Made by a program: the position numbers and the translations under genes
Part shown: positions 1 to 6,119 of the stretch, piece after piece
How positions within the stretch are numbered: the stretch's first letter is position 1
How the letters are laid out: each line of letters opens with the position of its first letter
Notes under the pieces: generated by a model
Database searches by the model: none
Seen by the model: the letters and a program-made list of their open reading frames with translations, nothing else
What the model was told of the DNA's origin: nothing
Assembly (NCBI GenBank): GCA_038255685.1
Contig: JBBSLC010000051.1
Coordinates: 1-18,900, forward strand
Reading direction: 5' to 3'
From: CADCSY01 sp038255685
GTDB taxonomy: Bacteria; Actinomycetota; Acidimicrobiia; Acidimicrobiales; CADCSY01
Length of the DNA stretch: 18,900 nucleotides

Positions 1-569
1 CGGGTCGCCTCGTAGGTGGTGATGTCGGCCTCGTTGCGGAGGGTGAGGCCGATGTCGTCGAGGCCCTCGAGCAGGCGGTGGCGGGTGAAGTCGTCGATGG
101 GGAAGGCGACCTCGATGTCGAGTGCAGGTGCGGAGACGGTCCTGCGCTCGACGTCGATGGTGATCTCGACGTCGGGGTCGGCGGTGACCGCAGCCATGAG
201 CTGGGCACCGACCTCCTCGTCGACCACGACGGGCACGAGGCCAGCCTTGGTCGCGTTGTTGCGGAAGATGTCACCGAAGCGAGGGGAGATCACGGCCCGG
301 AAGCCGTAGTCGGTGAGTGCCCAGACGGCGTGCTCACGGGAGGAGCCCGTCCCGAAGTTCGGGCCGGCGATGAGGATGCTGGCGCCGGCGTGCTCGGGCC
401 TGTTGAGGGGGAAGTCGCGGTCCGACTCCCGCCAGGCAGAGAAGAGCCCGGCGCCGAAGCCGGTGCGCTCGACTCGCTTCAGCCACTCGGCGGGGATGAT
501 CTGGTCGGTGTCGACGTCGCTGCGGTCGAGCGGGACGGCAGTCCCGGTGATGACGTTGATCGGTTCCAT
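1..569 (-). CDS. leuD: 3-isopropylmalate dehydratase small subunit, 3' end cut by window
   Basis: Small subunit of isopropylmalate isomerase, which with LeuC converts 2- to 3-isopropylmalate in leucine synthesis and can also act on citramalate. The visible 189 residues start MEPINVITGTAVPL and carry the LeuD swivelling-domain signature GPNFGTGSSREHAVWAL at residues 69-85, then RFGDIFRNNA at 97-106. The end visible here (EGLDDIGLTLRNEADITTYEAT) matches the usual LeuD C-terminus, so probably only about 10 residues lie beyond base 1. The ATG at 569 is preceded by GCAGGAG at suitable spacing. It begins 28 bp after the leuC stop, so the two are almost certainly one transcript read from the leuC promoter. 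The enzyme is cytoplasmic. Identification is secure; only the true end is unseen. Confidence 0.95.
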   Translation of the reverse strand, partial: MEPINVITGTAVPLDRSDVDTDQIIPAEWLKRVERTGFGAGLFSAWRESDRDFPLNRPEHAGASILIAGPNFGTGSSREHAVWALTDYGFRAVISPRFGDIFRNNATKAGLVPVVVDEEVGAQLMAAVTADPDVEITIDVERRTVSAPALDIEVAFPIDDFTRHRLLEGLDDIGLTLRNEADITTYEAT

Positions 570-597
570 GTCGGCTCCTGCGGCGGTGGGGTCGGGC

Positions 598-2010
598 TCA
601 GACGGGGGGGAGGTCCGCAGGCGCAGCGAACGTCCCGGCGATGGCGGTGGCGGCAGCGACCTCGGGTGAGACGAGGTGGGTGCGGCCGCCACGGCCCTGG
701 CGTCCCTCGAAGTTGCGGTTGCTGGTGGACGCCGCGCGCTCGCCGACGGTGAGCTTGTCGGGGTTCATGGCCAGGCACATCGAGCAGCCCGGCTCGCGCC
801 AGTCGAAGCCGGCGTCGGTGAAGATCTGGTCGAGGCCCTCGGCCACCGCCTGGTCCTTCACCGCGAACGAGCCGGGGACCACCATCGCCCGCATCCCTGC
901 CTTGACGCTGCGGCCCTCGACCACCGCAGCGGCGGCGCGCAGGTCCTCGATGCGGCTGTTCGTGCACGATCCGATGAAGACGGTGTCGACGGGCACCTCG
1001 CGCAGCGGGGTTCCGGCGCGCAGGCCCATGTAGGCCAGCGCTCGTGTGGCGGCCTCGCGCGCTGCTGGGTCGTCCATCGCCTCGGGATCGGGGACGCTGG
1101 CGCTGATCGGCGCGACCTGGGCGGGGTTGGTCCCCCACGACACGTGCGGGGTCAGCGTGGAGGCGTCGATGACGACCTGCTTGTCGAAGGTCGCGCCCTC
1201 GTCGGTGACGAGGGCGCGCCAGTCGGCCACCGCCGCGTCCCAGTCGGCGCCCGTCGGCGCGTGCTGCCTTCCCCGGAGGTACTCGAAGGTGACCTCGTCG
1301 GGTGCGATGAGCCCGGCCTTGGCACCTGCCTCGATCGACATGTTGCACACCGTCATCCGGCCCTCCATCGAGAGGCTGCGGATCGCCTCGCCGCGGTACT
1401 CGATGATCGACCCGACGCCGCCGCCGGTGCCGATCTCGCCGATGATGTGCAGGATCAGGTCCTTCGCCGAGACGCCGGGCGGCAGGGCGCCCTCGACGGT
1501 GATCGCCATGGTGCCGGGGCGCTGCTGGGGGAGGGTCTGGGTGGCGAGGACGTGCTCGACCTCGCTCGTGCCGATGCCGAACGCGAGCGCCCCGAAGGCG
1601 CCGTGGGTGGAGGTGTGGCTGTCGCCGCAGACGATGGTCATGCCCGGCTGCGTCAGGCCCTGCTCTGGGCCGATGACGTGGACGATGCCCTGACCGGGGT
1701 GGCCCATCGGGTAGAGGGTGATGTCGAACTCGGCGCAGTTGGCGGCGAGGGTGTCCATCTGCTTGGCCGAGATGAGGTCCTCGACCGGCTGGTCGATGTC
1801 GGCGGTCGGGACGTTGTGGTCCATGGTGGCCACCGTGAGCTCGGGGTGGCGCACGCCCCGGCCGGCGATGCGGAGCCCGTCGAACGCCTGGGGCGAGGTG
1901 ACCTCGTGGACGAGGTGCAGGTCGACGAAGAGCAGGTCTGGCTCCCCGTCGGCGGACCGGACCACGTGGCGGTCCCACACCTTTTCGCTCAGCGTCCTCG
2001 GTCCCACCAT
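598..2010 (-). CDS. leuC: 3-isopropylmalate dehydratase large subunit
   Basis: Aconitase-family large subunit (470 residues, normal for bacterial LeuC). It holds the 4Fe-4S cluster that isomerises 2- to 3-isopropylmalate together with LeuD, and in organisms with citramalate synthase it can convert citramalate to beta-methylmalate. Cluster ligands are visible: C349 in GSCTNSRIEDL, and C409 and C412 in GCSMCLAMNPD. Other family motifs are MDHNVPT (63-69), CGDSHTSTHGAFG (128-140) and NRNFEGRQGR (431-440). The ATG at 2010 has AAGGGG just upstream, and the protein begins MVGPRTLSEKVWDRHVV as expected; the open frame continues further upstream but into the regulator gene. It is the first gene of a leuCD transcript and is divergent from an IclR regulator, the arrangement known for NdgR (Streptomyces) and LtbR (Corynebacterium). 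Confidence 0.97.
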   Translation of the reverse strand: MVGPRTLSEKVWDRHVVRSADGEPDLLFVDLHLVHEVTSPQAFDGLRIAGRGVRHPELTVATMDHNVPTADIDQPVEDLISAKQMDTLAANCAEFDITLYPMGHPGQGIVHVIGPEQGLTQPGMTIVCGDSHTSTHGAFGALAFGIGTSEVEHVLATQTLPQQRPGTMAITVEGALPPGVSAKDLILHIIGEIGTGGGVGSIIEYRGEAIRSLSMEGRMTVCNMSIEAGAKAGLIAPDEVTFEYLRGRQHAPTGADWDAAVADWRALVTDEGATFDKQVVIDASTLTPHVSWGTNPAQVAPISASVPDPEAMDDPAAREAATRALAYMGLRAGTPLREVPVDTVFIGSCTNSRIEDLRAAAAVVEGRSVKAGMRAMVVPGSFAVKDQAVAEGLDQIFTDAGFDWREPGCSMCLAMNPDKLTVGERAASTSNRNFEGRQGRGGRTHLVSPEVAAATAIAGTFAAPADLPPV

Positions 2011-2085
2011 GTCGTCCCCTTGCACTCGTCTGCCACTCGTCCGGCTTCGGTCGCGTCTCGCTCGATGCCTGCGCTGTCCAGCATG

Positions 2086-2121
2086 TGAGACTAACGTACC
2101 GACTTGTGGAACGTAGTGTAA
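2086..2121 (-). promoter_or_regulatory. Candidate leuCD promoter
   Basis: On the minus strand TTACAC (2116-2121) and TACGTT (2093-2098) are separated by exactly 17 bp, a good sigma-70-type spacing. Transcription would start near 2086, leaving a leader of about 75 nt before leuC. The promoter overlaps the start of the divergent regulator gene, so a protein bound here could control both directions. AACGTA occurs twice in direct orientation at 2093-2098 and 2110-2115 (17 bp apart), a possible operator element. No transcript data are available. Confidence 0.5.
2092..2097 (+). promoter_or_regulatory. -10-like box for a leaderless ndgR-type start
   Basis: TAACGT fits the TAnnnT -10 consensus and lies 8 nt before the GTG at 2106, which would give a transcript starting at or next to the start codon. 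No Shine-Dalgarno sequence precedes this GTG or the GTG at 2085. No clear -35 is visible. The box overlaps the leuCD -10 on the other strand. Confidence 0.35.
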
Positions 2122-2765
2122 GCGGCGTCGGTGTCCTGGACAAGGCGGCCACGGTGCTCGCAGCGCTCGAGGCGGGCCCGCTGGCGCTGGCCGCACTTGC
2201 TGGTGCAACCGGGCTCCCGCGCCCGACCGCCCATCGCCTCGCCGTGGCGCTCGAGGACCACGGTCTGCTGCGGCGCGACGGCGACGGGCGCTTCGCCCTC
2301 GGCCTCCGACTCGTCGGGTTGGGGAGGGCCGCCGCTGCTGGTCTGCCCATCGCCGATGCAGCCCGGACCGCGCTCGAAGCGCTCCGAGATGCGACAGGTG
2401 AGAGCGCTCAGCTCTACGTGCGGCAGGGTGATCGGCGGGTGTGCCTCGTCTCCCTCGAGTCGCCCCACGGCCTGCGGACGATCGTGCCCGTCGGGGCCGC
2501 CCTGCCGCTCGACGTCGGGTCGGCGGGTCGGGTGCTCGGCAGTGGCGGGACGGCGACGGGCCGTCACGGCTGGGCGGAGAGCGTCGCCGAACGTGAGGCC
2601 GGTGTCGCATCGGTCAGCGCTCCCGTGCGCGGTGCGGATGGGGTCGTGCTCGCTGCCGTCAGCGTGTCGGGGCCAATCGAGCGGACGTCCCGCTCGCCCG
2701 GCCGGCGGTACGGCGCTGCCGTCGTCGCTGCCGCTGCGGCCATCGAGGACCTCTACCGGAGCTGA
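2106..2765 (+). CDS. ndgR: IclR-family regulator, NdgR/LtbR type
   Basis: Transcription factor of the IclR family, closest by eye to actinobacterial NdgR/LtbR, which control leuCD and other amino-acid genes. Residues about 6-70 form the winged helix-turn-helix, with SGVGVLDKAATVLAALEAGP followed by GLPRPTAHRLAVALEDHGLL. The effector domain follows, with TGESAQLYVRQGDRRVCL (98-114) and GVASVSAPVRG (166-176), both typical of this subfamily. The GTG at 2106 was chosen because the related proteins start just before SGVGVLDKA; a GTG at 2085 would add seven residues. At 219 residues it is somewhat short: the stretch between PLDVGSAGRVL and GWAESVAERE appears shortened compared with the Streptomyces protein as I remember it. 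Being divergent from leuCD, it most likely regulates that operon. Family call firm, the exact orthology slightly less so. Confidence 0.9.
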   Translation: MERSVSGVGVLDKAATVLAALEAGPLALAALAGATGLPRPTAHRLAVALEDHGLLRRDGDGRFALGLRLVGLGRAAAAGLPIADAARTALEALRDATGESAQLYVRQGDRRVCLVSLESPHGLRTIVPVGAALPLDVGSAGRVLGSGGTATGRHGWAESVAEREAGVASVSAPVRGADGVVLAAVSVSGPIERTSRSPGRRYGAAVVAAAAAIEDLYRS

Positions 2766-2773
2766 TGAGGATG

Positions 2774-3535
2774 TCAGAGGCCCGACCGGAACGCCTGACG
2801 TTGCTCGGCGGTGAGCACCACCCACGTCGCACGACTCGCTGCGACCACGGCCCCGGACGCGTCGTGCACGGCTGACCGGGCTCGTCGCCGGCGCCCTTCT
2901 GCGGCTTCCGTCCAGCCACAGACGATGAGGTCCTCACCCGCGTCCGGCAGCCGGTGGATCACCGCCGCCATCTTGCCGAGCACGATCGCGTCGAGCGACG
3001 GATCCTGCTCGAGCCACGCGAGGCCGCTCGGACAGTCGAGGGCCGCCCACATCACCGGCACGTCGACCGTGCCGACGTCGGTCAGCACCGAGGCGTCCGG
3101 CGTCCAGAGCCACGCTCGCCGGTCTGCTCGGCCGGTTGGTCCAGGGAAGATGCGCAGGCCTTCCCCGGGGGCGCGGTCCGGGCCGCACGTGAAGCACGTC
3201 GGGTACTCGTGCCGTCGTCGGTAGGCGTCCACGTCGAAGGCGTTGGTCGCTGCGGCGACCTCTTCGAAGGCGGGAGGAGGCGGTGCGTCGGCAGGGATGC
3301 CGACCGGTTCCTCTGCGGGACGGGCGGTGGCGATCACCCTGCCACCGTGGACGAGAGTCGCTTCAGCACCGCTGCGCTCGAGCTGCATGGTCCGGTTCAG
3401 GGGAGGCGGAGCGTGCAACGTGACCTCGACGTCGGTGCCACCGATTGCTGCGGCGGCGATGCCGCAGGTGTAGCCACCGTTGGCGGACTCCGGTGGCCCG
3501 CAGTAGCGGCTCGGGATCCGCACGTCCTCTTTCAT
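2774..3535 (-). CDS. Hypothetical protein, probable double-hotdog thioesterase-like
   Basis: A 253-residue soluble protein with no signal peptide or membrane segment. Two similar-looking halves suggest a tandem hotdog fold: PESANGGYTCG (15-25) with VEVTLHAPPPLNRTM (36-50), then a linker, then PTCFTCGPDRAPGEGLRIF (112-130) and a strand-rich C-terminal half ending ASGAVVAASRATWVVL. The 'NGGY' turn and the 'replaced ligand, V, A, T, A' strand pattern resemble acyl-CoA thioesterases such as PaaI relatives, but no catalytic residue can be assigned with confidence. C114 and C117 form a CxxC pair of unknown role. The ATG at 3535 has a strong GGAGGTGA upstream, which decides against the in-frame start eight codons earlier. 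It is convergent with the regulator gene, 8 bp apart. Substrate unknown. Confidence 0.8.
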   Translation of the reverse strand: MKEDVRIPSRYCGPPESANGGYTCGIAAAAIGGTDVEVTLHAPPPLNRTMQLERSGAEATLVHGGRVIATARPAEEPVGIPADAPPPPAFEEVAAATNAFDVDAYRRRHEYPTCFTCGPDRAPGEGLRIFPGPTGRADRRAWLWTPDASVLTDVGTVDVPVMWAALDCPSGLAWLEQDPSLDAIVLGKMAAVIHRLPDAGEDLIVCGWTEAAEGRRRRARSAVHDASGAVVAASRATWVVLTAEQRQAFRSGL

Positions 3536-3718
3536 GCGGCCGTCACCTCCATCGGCCAAACCCTCTCACGGCTCGACCTCGTCTGCACGACCCTCCATCG
3601 GACACGTCACAAGACGTGGTCCACCGGATGCCGATCGGTGATGGCAGCGTCGGCGCGGAGGGTGGAGGAGCGCGTCGGCGAGGTTGAGGGTCTCCCCTCG
3701 GTGGGGTAGCGGTAGGGC

Positions 3719-4492
3719 ATGGGACGCATCGCGATCGTGACCGGCGCCGACTCAGGGATCGGTCGAGCGACAGCGCTGGCGCTCGCCCGTGCGGGCTGCG
3801 ACGTGGGCATCACCTACCGCAGTGACGACGAGGGAGGGGCCGAGACGGTCGCCGCCGTCGAGGCGCTCGGTCGCCGGGCCGAGCTCCGCCACCTCGACCT
3901 CGAGGACCCGACGAACGGTCCCACGGTCATCGAGGAGCTTGCCGACGCGCTCGGGGGGCTCGACGTCCTCGTGAACAACGCCGGCACGGGGGACATGTCG
4001 CCGATCCTGGAGCTGGCGCTCGACGACTGGCGCAAGGTCATCGCCGTCGACCTCGACGGCGCCTTCCTGTGCGCTCAGGCGGCAGCTCGGCGCATGGTGT
4101 CAGCCGGTGCGGGAGGGAGGATCGTGAACGTCACCTCCGTGCACGAGCACGTCCCGCTGGAGGGGGCCGCCGCCTACTGCGCAGCGAAGGGCGGGCTCGG
4201 CCAGCTCACCAAGGTCATGGCCCTCGAGCTCGCCACCCACGGGATCACCGTCAACGCCGTGGCTCCGGGAGAGATCGCAACGCCGATGACCGGCAACGCC
4301 GACACCGATCCCGAGGACATCGACCGGCCCTTCATCCCGCTCGGCCGGCCCGGCAGCGCCGACGAGGTGGCGTCGGTCGTCGCCTTCCTCGCTTCGCCGG
4401 AGGCCTCCTACGTGACCGGAGCGTCGATCGTGGTAGACGGCGGGCTGCTCCTCATGCCGGCCATCCCCAACCAGCGGACCCCCGAAGGCTGA
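3719..4492 (+). CDS. SDR family NAD(P)-dependent oxidoreductase
   Basis: Classical short-chain dehydrogenase of 257 residues, the usual length. It has the dinucleotide-binding TGADSGIG at 8-15, NNAG at 86-89, the catalytic Ser140 (NVTSVHEH), and Tyr153/Lys157 in YCAAK, then the C-terminal GEIATPM and VTGASIVVDGG blocks. The enzyme is cytoplasmic and oxidises or reduces an alcohol/carbonyl pair; the substrate cannot be read from sequence, though the overall pattern is like glucose-1-dehydrogenase or 3-oxoacyl-ACP reductase homologues. The ATG at 3719 is preceded by a G-rich, TAGC/TAGG-containing stretch but no strong Shine-Dalgarno. It sits alone on its strand, 183 bp after the divergent thioesterase-like gene and convergent with the hydrolase gene. 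The 183-bp upstream gap holds no other recognisable feature. Confidence 0.93.
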   Translation: MGRIAIVTGADSGIGRATALALARAGCDVGITYRSDDEGGAETVAAVEALGRRAELRHLDLEDPTNGPTVIEELADALGGLDVLVNNAGTGDMSPILELALDDWRKVIAVDLDGAFLCAQAAARRMVSAGAGGRIVNVTSVHEHVPLEGAAAYCAAKGGLGQLTKVMALELATHGITVNAVAPGEIATPMTGNADTDPEDIDRPFIPLGRPGSADEVASVVAFLASPEASYVTGASIVVDGGLLLMPAIPNQRTPEG

Positions 4493-4521
4493 TCAGTCCG
4501 TCGCCTCGGGGGCAGTTGCAC

Positions 4522-5355
4522 TCAGGCGCGGGGCAGGCGCCCGACGACCGAGGCACAGCCGGCCAGCAGGGCGGGGACGAAGCGTCCCGGGTCGGTGACG
4601 CAGACCGTGTGGTCGCCCTGCACGGGGTGGACCGTCGCGTGGACGATCGACCGGGCGAGGGCAAGCTGTCGGGCCGGGGCGACGACCCCGTCGCGCATCG
4701 TGGCGACGACCGCCGTGGGGACGTCGACGCGGTCGATCCACCCTCTCGCGTCGTAGCGACCGAGTGCCTGCCCTGCCTCCAGCACAGCGGTCCAGTCGCT
4801 CCGCTGCAGCTCCCGCTGGATCCAGGCCTCGATGGAGCAGTCGTCGCCTCGGTTGCCGAGCACCCGACGGGCCAGTGCCTGGCGGGCGATGCCAGGCGTC
4901 ATGCGTGCAGCCAACGAGGCCCCGCCCATGGCGAGGAACCCGATCTTCTCCTGGGCGCGTGAAGCGAAGGTCCTCGTCGTGGCGCACAGCACGAGGCCGG
5001 CGACGGCATCAGGGTGCTGACGCCACAGCAGCTGTGCAACCGGCCCTCCCATCGAGTAGCCGACGGCGATGACCGGTCCGGTGCCGAGCTCGTCGAGGAG
5101 GGCGGCGGCGTCGTCGGCGCAGTCCGCGAGGCGGAACCGGCGTCGAGAGCGGATGCCCCGCCCGTGGCCTCGGTGGTCCATGGCGATGACCCGGTAACGG
5201 CGACCGAGCGCCTCGAAGGTGGTGAACCAGTTGAGGTCGGCGCTCGCCGTCCACCCGTGGAGCAGGAGGACCGTCGGTGCGCCGACGGGACCCGGGAGCT
5301 CGCGGATGAACGTCGTGCCGCGGCGTCCCAGGCGAACGGCGCGACCGGGGGGCAA
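4522..5355 (-). CDS. Alpha/beta-fold hydrolase
   Basis: Cytoplasmic alpha/beta hydrolase of about 277 residues. It shows LLHGWTASADLNW (31-43, oxyanion region), MDHRGHGRG (59-67), the nucleophile elbow GYSMGG with Ser101, the probable acid Asp222 (MRDGVV) and His249 (GDHTVCV). The set is complete, so it is likely active, as an esterase, lipase or related hydrolase; substrate unknown. The start is uncertain. The TTG at 5355 is the first usable codon, has no Shine-Dalgarno, and the same frame stays open upstream (residues reading VDGGWSPPLPPGRAVRL) into greA without an ATG or GTG. Related proteins often begin with a similar proline-rich stretch, so translation may start further upstream by a rare codon. 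It lies 71 bp downstream of greA on the same strand and may be cotranscribed with it. Confidence 0.85.
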   Translation of the reverse strand: MPPGRAVRLGRRGTTFIRELPGPVGAPTVLLLHGWTASADLNWFTTFEALGRRYRVIAMDHRGHGRGIRSRRRFRLADCADDAAALLDELGTGPVIAVGYSMGGPVAQLLWRQHPDAVAGLVLCATTRTFASRAQEKIGFLAMGGASLAARMTPGIARQALARRVLGNRGDDCSIEAWIQRELQRSDWTAVLEAGQALGRYDARGWIDRVDVPTAVVATMRDGVVAPARQLALARSIVHATVHPVQGDHTVCVTDPGRFVPALLAGCASVVGRLPRA

Positions 5356-5426
5356 CGGGGGCGACCAGCCACCGTCGACGTGCTCTCGGGGGCGCTGCTG
5401 GCTCTGCGCGGTGGCGATGGCCGGAC

Positions 5427-5894
5427 CTAGCCCTCGACCGAGACGATCTCGACGGTGATGTCGTTGCCGTTGGCGTCGTAGGTGACCGACGCGCCCTGGG
5501 CGGCGCCGAGCAGCGCCTTGCCGAGCGGCGACCCGGGCGAGACGACCTCGAGCCCGTCGCGGCGCTCCTCGATGGAGCCGACGAGGTAGGTCTCGGTCTC
5601 GCCGTCGTCGAAGCGGATGGTCACCGTCGAGCTGATGCGCACCGTCCCGTCACCGGACCCGACCTCGACGACGACGGCATCGAGCAGCAGCGCCTCGAGC
5701 TGGCGGATGCGCGCCTCCATCTTTCCCTGCTCGTCCTTCGCAGCGTGGTAGTCGCCGTTCTCCGAGAGGTCCCCGAGCTCACGAGCCGTCTCGATCTTGC
5801 GAGCGATCTCGATGCGCCCCTCGCCGGTGAGCGTCTCGAGCTCCGCCTGCAGGCGCGAGTGGGCTTCGGGAGAGAGCGATTGCACGGCAGCCAT
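5427..5894 (-). CDS. greA: Transcription elongation factor GreA
   Basis: GreA rescues backtracked RNA polymerase by stimulating transcript cleavage in the secondary channel. The 155-residue length is normal. Residues 1-75 form the antiparallel coiled coil, whose tip reads LGDLSENGDYHAAKDEQ with the acidic pair Asp42 and Glu45 that positions Mg2+. The C-terminal FKBP-like domain includes VGSIEERRDGLEVVSPGSPLGKALLG, as in actinobacterial GreA, where the C-terminal domain ends in a TYDANGNDITVEIVSVEG-like strand. The ATG at 5894 gives MAAVQSLSPEAHSRLQAEL, matching the family; the longer upstream frame is discarded. No Shine-Dalgarno is present, and a -10-like box lies 7 nt before the ATG, so the mRNA may be leaderless. 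It is divergent from the leuB leader. Confidence 0.95.
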   Translation of the reverse strand: MAAVQSLSPEAHSRLQAELETLTGEGRIEIARKIETARELGDLSENGDYHAAKDEQGKMEARIRQLEALLLDAVVVEVGSGDGTVRISSTVTIRFDDGETETYLVGSIEERRDGLEVVSPGSPLGKALLGAAQGASVTYDANGNDITVEIVSVEG

Positions 5895-5901
5895 CCGCAC
5901 G

Positions 5902-5907
5902 AGCGTA
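5902..5907 (-). promoter_or_regulatory. -10-like box for leaderless greA
   Basis: On the minus strand TACGCT fits TAnnnT and is followed by 7 nt and then the greA ATG at 5894, which places the expected transcript start at the A of the ATG. No convincing -35 is seen 17-18 bp upstream. The absence of a Shine-Dalgarno supports the reading. Confidence 0.4.
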
Positions 5908-5937
5908 GCGACGCAGACCGAGGGGCCCCACCCGCAG

Positions 5938-5966
5938 TTGACGCCCCCGCCGATGTGGTCGATGCT
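5938..5966 (+). promoter_or_regulatory. Candidate promoter of the leuB-ilvE-cimA leader
   Basis: TTGACG (5938-5943) and GATGCT (5961-5966) are spaced by 17 bp. The -35 is close to consensus; the -10 keeps the second A and the last T of TAnnnT. The predicted transcript start is at about 5973, the first base of a GTG codon that opens a 12-residue leader ORF. The promoter is immediately divergent from the greA start. Confidence 0.45.
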
Positions 5967-5972
5967 GGCGGG

Positions 5973-6011
5973 GTGCCGCGCCCCGCAGACGTCGTAGCGA
6001 TCATCGTGTAG
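5973..6011 (+). CDS. Putative Ile/Val leader peptide of the leuB operon
   Basis: A 12-codon ORF, GTG to TAG, encodes MPRPADVVAIIV. Five of its last six codons are valine or isoleucine (GTC GTA GCG ATC ATC GTG) and none is leucine. A longer in-frame version from the GTG at 5955 (18 residues) is also possible. The stop codon overlaps the left arm of a perfect 10-bp hairpin, and a terminator-like hairpin follows. This is the order of parts found in branched-chain amino-acid attenuators: scarcity of charged Ile or Val tRNA would stall a ribosome here and change folding downstream. With so short an ORF in GC-rich DNA, chance is a real alternative; the position between a promoter-like sequence and a terminator ahead of leuB, ilvE and cimA is the main support. 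Confidence 0.45.
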   Translation: MPRPADVVAIIV

Positions 6012-6037
6012 CGCACGCCGACACCCCGGCGTGCGCT
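6010..6037 (+). promoter_or_regulatory. Hairpin in leuB leader (pause or attenuator stem)
   Basis: AGCGCACGCC (6010-6019) pairs perfectly with GGCGTGCGCT (6028-6037) around an 8-nt loop. It starts within the leader ORF's stop codon, so a ribosome at the Val/Ile codons would cover its left arm. Bases 6036-6041 (CTCCTT), at the foot of the right arm, could also pair with the leuB Shine-Dalgarno (6109-6114). I could not find a strong pairing between this stem and the following terminator stem, so the switching mechanism is open. Confidence 0.55.
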
Positions 6038-6042
6038 CCTTC

Positions 6043-6076
6043 GACCGTCCACCTCGGTGGGCGGTCTTTGCTTTCT
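6043..6076 (+). terminator. Terminator-like hairpin (attenuator) before leuB
   Basis: GACCGTCCAC (6043-6052) pairs with GTGGGCGGTC (6057-6066), ten pairs including one G-U, around a CTCG tetraloop. It is followed directly by TTTGCTTTCT, an unusually T-rich run for this DNA. It lies 44 bp before leuB and within the putative operon leader, not after a gene on the same strand, so conditional termination (attenuation) is more likely than simple end-of-gene termination. Confidence 0.6.
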
Positions 6077-6119
6077 CAGGACACGCCTTCATGACACCAG
6101 CACGAGACGAGGAGTAGGG

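Noticed and set aside
5953..5997. Alternative leader ORF MWSMLAGCRAPQTS
   Set aside because: Contains one Leu and no run of branched-chain codons, and its stop is not next to the hairpin; the Val/Ile-ending frame fits better.
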